Source of the DNA: an uncultured Pelagibacteraceae bacterium
Lineage (GTDB): Bacteria; Pseudomonadota; Alphaproteobacteria; Pelagibacterales; Pelagibacteraceae
Assembly (NCBI GenBank): GCA_902623215.1
Contig: CACNSS010000005.1
Location: forward strand, 1 to 64,000
Direction of reading: 5' to 3'
DNA: 64,000 bases
Notes under the pieces: model-generated
Told to the model about the DNA's origin: nothing
Seen by the model: only the letters and a program-made list of their open reading frames with translations
The model's database searches: none
Translations under genes and position numbers: made by a program
Part shown: piece by piece, positions 31,764-39,893 of the stretch
How the letters are laid out: each line of letters opens with the position of its first letter
Numbering within the stretch: position 1 is the first letter of the stretch

Positions 31764-32825
31764 TTAGAAGCAAACTATATGATCAATATGAATTGGTCTT
31801 TTAATCCCAAATTTTTCACTAACTTCATGTTGATGAATATGATGAGAGTGAACAAATACCGGAATTAATCTATTGCTGGGTGTCTTTAAAGTATAAATAA
31901 AGTTTGTTCCTCTAAATTTTCTATCAACAACTTCTAATTTTAAATTACTTTGATCATCATGATGCAAGTCTTCTGGTTGAACTAATAACTGAACATTTGA
32001 ACCAATTGGAAAAGGTTTAATAAAATTTCCTGTAATAGTTCCAAGATCTTTATTTTCTAAACTTTTGGGGCTTGTTACTTCTGCTGGAATCAAAACACCT
32101 CTATTTAAAAAATTCACCACTTCTATTGAATTTGGAAGGTGATACAGTTTGTAAGGGTCATCAAACTGTCTAAGTTCTTGATCAAAAATAATTCCACATT
32201 TTGAGCCTAAATAAAAAGCCTCGTAGGAATCATGAGTCACAATTATTGTTGAGATTTTTAAAGTTTTTAGAATTTTTTTTAACCTAATTTGAATTTCCTC
32301 TTTAAAACTTTGATCAACATTAGACAAAGGTTCATCAAGCAATAGTAGATCGGGTTGGGTGAGCAAAGTTCTTGCTAAAGATGTTCTCTGGGCCTCGCCA
32401 GCACTAATTTGGTGAGGGTACTGTTTTAATATATTAGAGAGATCTAATAAATCTAAAATTTCATTTAAATCAATTTGCTTTTCTTTTTTTCCTTTATTTT
32501 TTTCTAAACCCAATAAAATATTTTTTTCTACTGTATAATGTGGAAACAAACTATTCTCTTGGAAAGCTAAAGAAATATTTCTATCCTCAGGCTCAACATT
32601 CACATCGCTAGAGGATATTGTTTTACCTTTAAGCTCAATAGATCCATTTTTAATTTTTTGTAAACCGGCTATTGTTCTTAATATAGTTGTTTTGCCTATT
32701 CCCGAAGGACCAAGTAGACATATAACATCACCCTCATTTTCAATTGCAAAAGACATGTTTCTTACTTTTGTTTTACCTCCAGCAACAAAATCAACATTTT
32801 TTACCTCAAAGAAATTATTATTCAT
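31764..32825 (-). CDS. fbpC: Ferric iron ABC transporter ATP-binding protein
   Basis: A 353-residue ATPase of the FbpC/AfuC group. Walker A is GPSGIGKTT (about 38-46), the Q-loop is FQENSLFPHYTV, the signature is ISAGEAQRTSLARTLL and Walker B is LLLLDEPLSNVD, with switch His in IIVTHDSYEA. A C-terminal TOBE-like extension (about 245-353) contains a His-rich segment VHSHHIHQHEV. It energises ferric iron import. Its start overlaps the permease stop by 8 bp. The assignment rests on the operon with fbpA and fbpB and on the Fur boxes upstream. Confidence 0.87.
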   Translation of the reverse strand: MNNNFFEVKNVDFVAGGKTKVRNMSFAIENEGDVICLLGPSGIGKTTILRTIAGLQKIKNGSIELKGKTISSSDVNVEPEDRNISLAFQENSLFPHYTVEKNILLGLEKNKGKKEKQIDLNEILDLLDLSNILKQYPHQISAGEAQRTSLARTLLTQPDLLLLDEPLSNVDQSFKEEIQIRLKKILKTLKISTIIVTHDSYEAFYLGSKCGIIFDQELRQFDDPYKLYHLPNSIEVVNFLNRGVLIPAEVTSPKSLENKDLGTITGNFIKPFPIGSNVQLLVQPEDLHHDDQSNLKLEVVDRKFRGTNFIYTLKTPSNRLIPVFVHSHHIHQHEVSEKFGIKRPIHIDHIVCF

Positions 32826-34437
32826 TGTTTTCTCTTAAAATATATTTGGATGCAATTATAATAAAAAAAGATGCAATTAAAATTAAAAATAATGATGGCA
32901 CAGCTGCAGCTTCAAGTAAATCTTCTGAAGCAGAAATATAAGCAGTCGTCGCAAAAGTTTCAAAATTAAATGGTCTTAAAATCAATGTTATTGGTAATTC
33001 TCTTATAATTTCAAGTGAGACTAAAATAATAATGAATAACAAAGAATTTCTCAAAAAAGGAACGTGAATATTCATAAATGTTTTTCTTTTAGAGTAACCC
33101 AGTAAGTACGCACTTTCATCAACTGCGATATTAATTTTTTCATACCCTGACTTTATTCCATTGTATGCAAGTGAATAGAATCTAACAAAATAAACTAGCA
33201 CTAATCCAATTATTGATCCTATGAATATTTTTTTTATTGAAAAGAAACCAAGACTTTTAATTACATTTTCATCAAACCAAGCAATGAAAGTAATGTATGC
33301 AACTGCTAATATTACACCTGGGATTGCATAACCTGAAATAGATAGAGTAGACAAGACATTTAAAACTTTATTTTTAGTTACTCTATTTCCATAATTAGAA
33401 ATTAGTGCGAAAAATATCAAAACTAAACTAGATAAAGAAACCAAATATAAGGTATTTTTTAATAGATCTAAAATTTGAAGTTCAAATAAATTTTCAGGGA
33501 ATTTTAGTGTCCAATACATCATTTGACTTAAAGGGAATAAAAAACTTAAGAAGAATACAGAAAAACAAAATAAGAAAGCTAAAAAGGATTTTTTTCCTTC
33601 GAGTTTTATTTTCTGCTTTTGCTTAAATCCACCCCTCGAATTGAAGTGGTATTTTGCCTTTTTTCTCGAAAAATTTTCTATAATGAAGAGTGCAAAGATA
33701 AAAAGTAGCAAAAAAAATGATAATCTATTTGCAAAAGCTAAATCATCGAAGGCTATCCAAGAATTATATATTCCTGTTGTTAAGGTATTTATTGAAAAAA
33801 AATCAACTGCACCAAATTCTGCTAGAGTTTCCATTGCTACCAATGATAAGCCTGCAATGATAGCTGGTCGTGCTGATGGTAAAATAATTGAATATAATGT
33901 TTTTAATTTTGTAAATCCTAGGTTTTTACCTAATTCTATTATATTTTGTGATTGATACAAAAAAGATGCTCTGGCTAAAATATAAACATAAGCATATAAA
34001 GAAAAAGAAATAGATAAGATAACACCAAATAAACCATCAAATTTAGGTATATTTTGATTGTAATTACCATCACCAATCAAATTTTTTAAAATAGTATATG
34101 CAGTTCCATAATTTTCAAAAAAAGCTGTTAAAGAATAGGCGTAAATATACGGGGGGACTGCAAAAGATAATATTAAACCCCATTTAAAAAAATTACTTAG
34201 TGGAAATTCGTAAAAAGAAACTAAATAAGCTGACCCAGTACCAATTAAAAAAGTTAGTAATAAAACAGAAAATAATAAAAAAATTGAGTTAAATATATAT
34301 TCTACTAAAAAAGTGTCTTTTAAAACTTGATAATAATTTGAAGTATCCTCAAAAAAACTCGAAAAGACGGTAAGTATTGGGATTATTACAAAAAGTGAAA
34401 TTAAAAAAGAAGATATATGCCAAAAACTAATTCTCAT
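32818..34437 (-). CDS. fbpB: Ferric iron ABC transporter permease (fused double permease)
   Basis: A 539-residue membrane protein with about twelve helices and two copies of the binding-protein-dependent permease unit. The first EAA loop is LGKNLGFTKLKTLYSIILPSARP (about 168-190) and the second is AYLLGYSKRKTFMNIHVPFLRN (about 440-461). The double length is normal for FbpB/AfuB-type iron permeases. It probably forms the channel with FbpC. A stem-loop and a small Cys-rich gene separate it from fbpA. Confidence 0.88.
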   Translation of the reverse strand: MRISFWHISSFLISLFVIIPILTVFSSFFEDTSNYYQVLKDTFLVEYIFNSIFLLFSVLLLTFLIGTGSAYLVSFYEFPLSNFFKWGLILSFAVPPYIYAYSLTAFFENYGTAYTILKNLIGDGNYNQNIPKFDGLFGVILSISFSLYAYVYILARASFLYQSQNIIELGKNLGFTKLKTLYSIILPSARPAIIAGLSLVAMETLAEFGAVDFFSINTLTTGIYNSWIAFDDLAFANRLSFFLLLFIFALFIIENFSRKKAKYHFNSRGGFKQKQKIKLEGKKSFLAFLFCFSVFFLSFLFPLSQMMYWTLKFPENLFELQILDLLKNTLYLVSLSSLVLIFFALISNYGNRVTKNKVLNVLSTLSISGYAIPGVILAVAYITFIAWFDENVIKSLGFFSIKKIFIGSIIGLVLVYFVRFYSLAYNGIKSGYEKINIAVDESAYLLGYSKRKTFMNIHVPFLRNSLLFIIILVSLEIIRELPITLILRPFNFETFATTAYISASEDLLEAAAVPSLFLILIASFFIIIASKYILRENNE

Positions 34438-34472
34438 AATTTATAATCCGCCTTATAAACATGAAAGTATTT

Positions 34473-34522
34473 GTGCCCATACTAAGAGGAAGGAGACATC
34501 TTCTCAGTCAAAGTATGAGCAC
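34473..34522 (-). promoter_or_regulatory. Intercistronic stem-loop in the iron operon
   Basis: The arms GTGCCCATACT (34473-34483) and AGTATGAGCAC (34512-34522) form an 11-bp stem with one wobble in the minus-strand transcript. Inside is a smaller hairpin, GAGA (34493-34496) with TCTC (34502-34505). There is no T run, so it looks like an mRNA-stability or processing hairpin rather than a terminator. It lies between the upstream fbpA-plus-small-gene part and fbpBC. Confidence 0.55.
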
Positions 34523-34532
34523 TTCAGAAAAT

Positions 34533-34703
34533 TTAAAGATCAAATACTTTTAGGATATGCGGAACCTCCTTAGCACTTAATTCTGAAAGTTTTCTATTAT
34601 TTACTCTTTTATCGATTTTTTTACACTCTAAATTACATGGTGAACATGCCTTAGAAGATTTATTATAATCAATATCAGATATAAATTTCTTTCTTTCTTT
34701 CAT
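34533..34703 (-). CDS. Small Cys-rich protein within the iron operon
   Basis: The frame is open from 34715, but I choose the ATG at 34703 because GGAAG sits 6 bases before it and the start then follows the fbpA stop (34706-34708) by two bases. The product has 56 residues, is highly basic and has Cys20, Cys23 and Cys27 in ACSPCNLECKK, a C-x2-C-x3-C cluster suited to iron, zinc or an Fe-S ligand. I do not recognise the family. Its place directly behind the binding-protein gene, before fbpB, suggests a role in iron handling or regulation. Confidence 0.6.
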   Translation of the reverse strand: MKERKKFISDIDYNKSSKACSPCNLECKKIDKRVNNRKLSELSAKEVPHILKVFDL

Positions 34704-34705
34704 TG

Positions 34706-35737
34706 TTACTTCCAACCAGCAGCCGTCATTACTTCCACTGCAGTAGCTTGATTTTTTCCATAAGAAGCGAGATTAGTTTTCATATCTTGTTTGAAATCTA
34801 ACCCTAAGTTATTAACTACTAATGGACTTGGCGAAACACCATCAATCATCGGAAACTCAAAAGTATTATTTGTAAAATGCTCTTGAGACTCTGGAGTTAA
34901 TAAAAACTCTACGAGCTTAATAGCGTTGCCTTTGTTTGGAGCACCTTTTACTAGAGCTGCACAACTTACGTTCATGTGTGTTCCTCTGTCATTTTGATTA
35001 GGAAAGAACGCTTTAACTTTTTTTGCAGCCTCTTGTTGTTCTGCACCTTTTTTACCTGATAACATTAAAGCTAAGTAGTATGTGTTAGCTACAGCTATAT
35101 CAGCCTCACCAGCTGCTACTGCCATTATTTGTGCTCTATCATTACCTGTCGGTGTTCTTGCCATGTTGGCAACAACTCCTTCCGTCCATGCGGCTGTTGC
35201 AGCTTTTCCATTATTTTTAATCAATGAAGCAACAAGAGATTTATTATAAATGTTACTTGATTTTCTTATTACCAGCCTACCTTTCCACTTGGGATCAGCT
35301 AAACCCTCATAGGTCATTCCAGATAATTCTGCACCAGTAACTCTTTCAGGTGAGTAATAAATTATCCGAGCTCTTTTTGCGATTCCAACCCACTTGTTTG
35401 TTCTAAAACTTTTTGGAACGGCATCTTTAATAGCTTTAGATGTTAGGCCACCTTGAAGTGTACCTTTTGTATCCATGGCACCACATCTACCTGCATCTGC
35501 CGTAATGTAAAGATCAGCAGAAGAGTCTGCACCCTCGCTTATTATTCTTTTTTCTAAAGCACCCGATTTTCCGTTTATCAAATTGACTTTAATTCCGGTC
35601 TTATTTGTAAATTTTGAGTAAAGTTCAGAGTCTGCTTTATAGTGTCTTGCGTTAAAAACATTAACCTCGTCTGCAATTGCAAATGATGATGCAATTATCG
35701 CGAGGACTAACGTTAATGTTGATATTATATTCATCAT
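34706..35737 (-). CDS. fbpA: Ferric iron ABC transporter substrate-binding protein
   Basis: The frame is open from 35767, but ATG at 35737 gives the signal peptide (MMNIISTLTLVLAIIASSFA) and is preceded by CGGAGAA, so I prefer it (343 residues). The mature protein starts DEVNVFNARHYKADSELYSKFTNKTG, the usual N-terminus of FbpA/FutA/IdiA proteins. The C-terminal NTYYLALM has the tandem Tyr that coordinates ferric iron in this family, and an earlier Tyr in NARHY is also typical. It captures Fe(III) in the periplasm. Two Fur-box palindromes lie 38-92 bp upstream of the chosen start. Confidence 0.88.
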   Translation of the reverse strand: MMNIISTLTLVLAIIASSFAIADEVNVFNARHYKADSELYSKFTNKTGIKVNLINGKSGALEKRIISEGADSSADLYITADAGRCGAMDTKGTLQGGLTSKAIKDAVPKSFRTNKWVGIAKRARIIYYSPERVTGAELSGMTYEGLADPKWKGRLVIRKSSNIYNKSLVASLIKNNGKAATAAWTEGVVANMARTPTGNDRAQIMAVAAGEADIAVANTYYLALMLSGKKGAEQQEAAKKVKAFFPNQNDRGTHMNVSCAALVKGAPNKGNAIKLVEFLLTPESQEHFTNNTFEFPMIDGVSPSPLVVNNLGLDFKQDMKTNLASYGKNQATAVEVMTAAGWK

Positions 35738-35774
35738 ATATTCTCCGTTTTTTATGTTTTTCCGCATGATTCTT

Positions 35775-35814
35775 AATGAGAATGAGAACTATTCTCATTG
35801 ATAATGATTATCAA
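35775..35814 (-). promoter_or_regulatory. Tandem Fur-box array upstream of the iron operon
   Basis: TTGATAATGATTATCAA (35798-35814) is a perfect 8-1-8 palindrome matching the Fur box (GATAATGATAATCATTATC). Next to it AATGAGAACTATTCTCATT (35781-35799) is a second inverted repeat (8-3-8), and an extra half-site AATGAGAA begins at 35775. The overlapping palindromes suggest several bound Fur-type dimers repressing fbpA when iron is plentiful. Confidence 0.82.
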
Positions 35815-35835
35815 TCGCAATAGTGTCGCAGGCTT

Positions 35836-36726
35836 CTATGATTTCCAGTCGCCTATTTTGCTGAATAGAAAATTTCTAAAAGCTTGAACTCTTGCAGTAT
35901 TTTTTAGTGATTGGGGATATACGAAATGAGCTTCTGTTATTGGGCCCTCAGATTTAGGTAAAACTTTAATTACCTTATTCGAGTCACTTACTAAATATTC
36001 TGGTAAAGCGGCTAATCCAACACCCGTTTCAACAGCGAGTAATAAACCCATTACACTGTTGACCTTCATAATCGGTTTTCTTTTTTTACCTTCAGGCATA
36101 CCTAATTTTAATACCCAATCTGGATTATAAACTGGAGAAGGAGCTCCTCTTCCAAAAGAAATAAATTTATGTTTGTTTAAGTCATTTATCGACTTAGGCA
36201 TGCCGTTTTTCTCTAAATACCTATTAGAACCATAAATATAGTATTTCAAATCTACCAATTTTTTTTGAATATAGTTTAATTGTTTTGGTCTTCGCATAAA
36301 GATGCCAATATCGGCTTGTCTGGTGCTCAAATCTAGCTCTTTATCCTCAAAAATAAGCTCAATCTCTATATCAGGATTTAATCTCATGAATTCTTGAATT
36401 CTTGGTGTCAACCAATGAGTACCAAAACTTCTTACTGTCGTAATGGTTAATTTTCCAGTTGGCTTATTTTTTTGATCTCCTAAAGTGGTTTCTACCTCTT
36501 TTAATTTACTTATGACTTCATGAGCTGTTTTAAAAACATACTCACCATTTTCTGTAAGAGTAAGGCCTCTCGCATGTCTTTCGAATAATTGAACTTGTAG
36601 ATCTTGCTCTAGTGATTGAATTTGCCGACTAATAGCCGATTGACTCAAATTTAAATTGACTGTTGCATTTGTAAAGCTTCCAGCCTCAGCTACTGCATGA
36701 AAAATCTTTAATTTGTCCCAATCCAT
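35836..36726 (-). CDS. LysR-family transcription regulator
   Basis: A 296-residue LTTR. The N-terminal winged helix (DWDKLKIFHAVAEAGSFTNATVNLNLSQSAISRQIQSLE, residues 2-40) is textbook. An effector domain (about 90-290) follows with TIRSFGTHWL-like TTVRSFGTHWLTPRI. The 3' end is 22 bp before the Fur boxes. Its ATG overlaps the AcuI-like gene's stop by one base (TAATG), so it is co-transcribed downstream of that reductase and might regulate it in response to a substrate. LTTRs are usually divergent from their targets; this one is not. Confidence 0.9.
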   Translation of the reverse strand: MDWDKLKIFHAVAEAGSFTNATVNLNLSQSAISRQIQSLEQDLQVQLFERHARGLTLTENGEYVFKTAHEVISKLKEVETTLGDQKNKPTGKLTITTVRSFGTHWLTPRIQEFMRLNPDIEIELIFEDKELDLSTRQADIGIFMRRPKQLNYIQKKLVDLKYYIYGSNRYLEKNGMPKSINDLNKHKFISFGRGAPSPVYNPDWVLKLGMPEGKKRKPIMKVNSVMGLLLAVETGVGLAALPEYLVSDSNKVIKVLPKSEGPITEAHFVYPQSLKNTARVQAFRNFLFSKIGDWKS

Positions 36727-37727
36727 TATTTATTTAAATCTACTAAAACTCTTCCTGAAATTTCACCTTTCAATATCTTCGGATAAGTTTCTATTAATTC
36801 CTCCAAGTTTACCGTTTGAATAGAATTTTCTAATAAATCAAAATCAATTAATTTTGAAGCCTCTCCCCAAATAAATTCTCTTCTTCGTATATTACAATTA
36901 GCAGAGTCCATACCCCAAAGTTTTATTCCTCTTAACATAAATGGGATTACATTTGTATTAAGTTCATTCGTGCTTGCATTACCACATACTGCAATAATTC
37001 CATTAGAATTTGTTTGAACAATCGCATTGGCTAAAATTTTTCCACCAACTGTATCAACTACTCCATCCCATAAACCTTTATCAATTAATTTTGGATCTTT
37101 ATCAAATTCGGCCCTATTTATAACGTTTTTAGCGCCCAATGATTTCAAGTAGTCAGCTTTAGATTCTTTTCCAGATACGGCAGTAACCTCGTACCCCATT
37201 TTATTTAATATCATTACAGCAATACTGCCCACTCCTCCAGATGCTCCTGTTACCAAAACATTTTTTACTTTTTCGCCTAATAGAATTTCTTCTCTTGCCT
37301 TGATTGCAAATGCTGCCATTAGAGATGTAAAACCTGCAGTGCCCAATATCATTGCTTGCTTTGTCGTTAAACCAGTTGGTTTTTTAACCAAAAAATCTCC
37401 ATTAACTTTTGCAATTTGAGAATAACCACCATAAAAAATCTCCCCAACTCTAAAACCAGTCAAAATTACTTCGTCACCTGATTTAAATTTTGAGTTTTCA
37501 CTTTCTAAAACAGTGCCTGAAAAATCAATTCCAGGAATATGAGGAAATTCTTTAACTAATCTTCCTCCATTTTTAAGGATCATTCCATCTTTAAAATTTA
37601 AGTCTGAGTAATCTACTTTGATAGTTACATCGCCATGTTTTAAAAAACTTTTATCAATTAATTTTACATCCCTTGTGAACTTGTCACTTTCTTGATTTAA
37701 TATTAATGCTTTAAATTGGTCAGCCAC
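36726..37727 (-). CDS. acuI: MDR-family NADPH-dependent acrylyl-CoA reductase (AcuI/YhdH type)
   Basis: A 333-residue zinc-free medium-chain dehydrogenase/reductase. YhdH/AcuI features are YSDLNFKDGMIL (about 40-51), GIDFSGTVLES, ILGTAGFTSLMAA, and the NADP motif VLVTGASGGVGSIAV (about 157-171) followed by a Ser/Lys NADPH loop. AcuI reduces acryloyl-CoA to propionyl-CoA, detoxifying the acrylate formed from DMSP, a major SAR11 substrate. DMSP lyase genes are not in this window. It is coupled to a LysR gene downstream and 1 bp after folE. Confidence 0.8.
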   Translation of the reverse strand: MADQFKALILNQESDKFTRDVKLIDKSFLKHGDVTIKVDYSDLNFKDGMILKNGGRLVKEFPHIPGIDFSGTVLESENSKFKSGDEVILTGFRVGEIFYGGYSQIAKVNGDFLVKKPTGLTTKQAMILGTAGFTSLMAAFAIKAREEILLGEKVKNVLVTGASGGVGSIAVMILNKMGYEVTAVSGKESKADYLKSLGAKNVINRAEFDKDPKLIDKGLWDGVVDTVGGKILANAIVQTNSNGIIAVCGNASTNELNTNVIPFMLRGIKLWGMDSANCNIRRREFIWGEASKLIDFDLLENSIQTVNLEELIETYPKILKGEISGRVLVDLNK

Positions 37728-37728
37728 T

Positions 37729-38343
37729 TTAATCTTTTTGCGTGCTTATAAATCTTAAATACCTATTTTGATAACTTAGATCTTCTTTAAACTGACCTAA
37801 GTAATAATTCGTTACTGTTGAAGCTTGTTCTTTTTTAATTCCTCTCATTGTCATACACTGATGAGTTGAATCAATAGTTACAGCTACACCTTTTGCATCT
37901 AAAGATTTCATAAGTGTATTCGCAATCTGCATAGTTAATCTTTCTTGTGTTTGTAATCTTTTTGAAAAAACTTCTACCACTCTTGCTAATTTACTTAATC
38001 CTACCACTCTGTCTCTTGGAATGTAAGCTACATGGGCTTTTCCAATTATTGGTGCCATATGATGTTCGCAATGACTTTGAACCGATATATTTTTTTGAAC
38101 AACCATATCATCATAGCCCTCAACATCTCCAAAAGTTTTATCTAATACTAAGTTTGGATCTTCTCTATATCCTTTAAAATATTCCTTAAAAGCTTTAACT
38201 ACTCTTTTAGGTGTTTCCAGTAAGCCTTCTCTTTTAGGATCTTCACCTATCCATTTCAAAATTGTTTTAAAAGCTTCTTCAGCATCCTTATCGGATACAA
38301 TTTTAGTTTTTTGTTCTTCGTTATTATTTTTAACAAGTTTCAT
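37729..38343 (-). CDS. folE: GTP cyclohydrolase I
   Basis: A 204-residue enzyme that converts GTP to dihydroneopterin triphosphate, the first step of folate synthesis. Visible are GEDPKREGLLETPKRVVKAFKEYFKGY, the zinc site SHCEHHMAPI (about 92-101) and GKAHVAYIPRDRVVGLSKLARVVEVFSKRLQTQERLT (about 102-138), plus STHQCMTMRGI with a further Cys. It is divergent from hisI across a 76-bp gap. The folate demand of the many one-carbon enzymes here makes the gene unsurprising. Confidence 0.93.
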   Translation of the reverse strand: MKLVKNNNEEQKTKIVSDKDAEEAFKTILKWIGEDPKREGLLETPKRVVKAFKEYFKGYREDPNLVLDKTFGDVEGYDDMVVQKNISVQSHCEHHMAPIIGKAHVAYIPRDRVVGLSKLARVVEVFSKRLQTQERLTMQIANTLMKSLDAKGVAVTIDSTHQCMTMRGIKKEQASTVTNYYLGQFKEDLSYQNRYLRFISTQKD

Positions 38344-38385
38344 TGCGGTTTTTATACCTATAAATTTATATTTTTAAAATATTTA

Positions 38386-38401
38386 ATATATCTAGATATA
38401 T
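38386..38401. promoter_or_regulatory. 16-bp perfect palindrome between folE and hisI
   Basis: ATATATCTAGATATAT is a perfect 16-bp inverted repeat 19-34 bp upstream of the hisI start and 43-58 bp upstream of folE. It is AT-rich, so chance is possible. It may be an operator or simply promoter DNA shared by the divergent genes. Confidence 0.25.
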
Positions 38402-38419
38402 GCTACATAATTACCTTGT

Positions 38420-38887
38420 ATGTTCAAAAAAAGAGAAAATGTCCATGAAATTGAGGAAGGTGATCTTCTTTCTCCAAAATTTGACAATGATGGTTTAATT
38501 CCTGTAATTACAATGTGTGATAAGACCAAGGATATTCTTATGCATGGTTATATGAATGTCGAAGCTTTAAAAAAAACTATTGAAACTAAAGAAGCTCATT
38601 ATTTTAGTAGATCAAGAAAATCTATTTGGCACAAAGGTAAAACTAGTGGATTTGTTCAAAAAGTAAAAGAAATTCGAATTGATGATGATCAAGACTCTAT
38701 TTGGTTAACTGTTGATATTGGTGAGGGAGCAAGCTGTCATGTTGGATATAGATCTTGTTTTTATAGATCTATACCTCTAGGAATAATTCATAACGGCAGA
38801 GAAGTGAAAATGAAATTTTTAGAAAAAGAAAAAAAATTTGATCCAGAAGAAGTATACAAGGATCAACCCAACCCTACAAAGATTTAA
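38420..38887 (+). CDS. hisI: Phosphoribosyl-AMP cyclohydrolase
   Basis: Histidine biosynthesis step 3: opens the purine ring of phosphoribosyl-AMP. The single-function 155-residue length fits HisI without fused HisE. Motifs are MLMHGYMN-type DILMHGYMNVEALKKTIETKEAHYFSRSRKSIWHKG (about 45-80) and the zinc/metal site IRIDDDQDSIWLTVDIGEGASCHVGYRSCFYR, with Asp and Cys/His ligands. The neighbours are unrelated except for folE, which faces it across a shared promoter region. Confidence 0.9.
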   Translation: MFKKRENVHEIEEGDLLSPKFDNDGLIPVITMCDKTKDILMHGYMNVEALKKTIETKEAHYFSRSRKSIWHKGKTSGFVQKVKEIRIDDDQDSIWLTVDIGEGASCHVGYRSCFYRSIPLGIIHNGREVKMKFLEKEKKFDPEEVYKDQPNPTKI

Positions 38888-38890
38888 ACT

Positions 38891-39523
38891 ATGGAAAATA
38901 ATTATGGTTTAATTAAAGCTTTTGGCCCCTCCATATTTAAAGCTAAGATTCCAGAAGAACTGTTAAGTAAACTCAATAAATTTATTGATGATACAATTAA
39001 TGATGAAGAGCAATCAAAAAAACTAGATGTTGGTAAAGGTCTTGTAGGAGATGTAAAACAGGAATTTAAATTAGACAAAAAAACTGTACAAGAAAGTGGA
39101 TGGTTAAAATTTTTGGGTGATTCAGTTGCACAATGGATTTATAAAGATACCGGAAATAAAATTTCAGAATTTAGATTAATTGAGACGTGGGTAGTAAGAC
39201 AATTTGAAAATGAATATAACCCGATACATTGGCATTCAGGCCATATATCTGGTGCAGGGTTTTTAAAGTTACCTGAAACTTTTGGAAAGCCCTATCAAGA
39301 AAATAAACCGGACTACAGGGGTGGAAACTTAGAATTAATTCATGGTAACAGAATGTTTTTGTCTCAATGTAGATATCCTATAAAACCAAAAGTAGGGGAT
39401 TTTTATTTTTTCCCTCATTATTTGATGCATACGGTTTATCCTTTTAAAGGAACAAAAGAAGAGAGGCGTTCAATTTCATTTAATGGACTTATAGATAGTA
39501 AAATTTTTAATATATTTGGATAA
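38891..39523 (+). CDS. Putative 2-oxoglutarate/Fe(II)-dependent oxygenase
   Basis: A 210-residue protein of the 2OG-FeII_Oxy_5-type group. The double-stranded beta-helix carries HWHSGHISGAGFLKLP with His113, His115 and His118, and near the end FPHYLMHTVYPFKGTKEERRSISFN. The latter supplies the distal His and the Arg that binds 2-oxoglutarate. Related proteins occur in marine bacteria and phages; substrates are unknown. It begins 3 bp after hisI, so the two share a transcript, and it overlaps or directly precedes the DUF2237 gene. Confidence 0.7.
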   Translation: MENNYGLIKAFGPSIFKAKIPEELLSKLNKFIDDTINDEEQSKKLDVGKGLVGDVKQEFKLDKKTVQESGWLKFLGDSVAQWIYKDTGNKISEFRLIETWVVRQFENEYNPIHWHSGHISGAGFLKLPETFGKPYQENKPDYRGGNLELIHGNRMFLSQCRYPIKPKVGDFYFFPHYLMHTVYPFKGTKEERRSISFNGLIDSKIFNIFG

Positions 39524-39527
39524 ATCA

Positions 39528-39893
39528 ATGCAAAAAAATGTTTTGGGTGAAAATTTAGAAAGTTGTTCATTGGATCCACTTACTGGATGGTATAGAGATG
39601 GCTGTTGTAACACTGATGAAAATGATAGAGGTTTACACACCGTTTGTGCAAAAGTAACAACCGAATTTTTAGAGTGGTGTAAAGAAGCTGGTAACGATTT
39701 AATTACGCCACATCCGGAATACGGTTTTCCTGGTTTAAAGGATGGAGATGGATGGTGTGTATGTGCCACCTGGTATGCAAGAGCTGTCGAAGCTGGTAAA
39801 GGTTGTCCAATTTATTTAAAAAGCACACATGAAAATACTCTGAAAATTCTACCTATCGAAACATTAAAAAAATTTGCAATAGATTTGTCTTAA
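39528..39893 (+). CDS. DUF2237 family protein
   Basis: The frame opens with TTG at 39516, but ATG at 39528 gives MQKNVLGENLESCS, the normal family start, and I use it (121 residues). Family features are LDPLTGWYRDGCCNTDENDRGLHTVCAKVT and EYGFPGLKDGDGWCVCATWYARAVEAGKGCPIYLKSTHENTL. The Cys-rich clusters suggest metal or flavin binding but the function is unknown. It lies five bases after the 2OG oxygenase's stop and is convergent with the ETF-QO gene, directly abutting its stop. Confidence 0.82.
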   Translation: MQKNVLGENLESCSLDPLTGWYRDGCCNTDENDRGLHTVCAKVTTEFLEWCKEAGNDLITPHPEYGFPGLKDGDGWCVCATWYARAVEAGKGCPIYLKSTHENTLKILPIETLKKFAIDLS

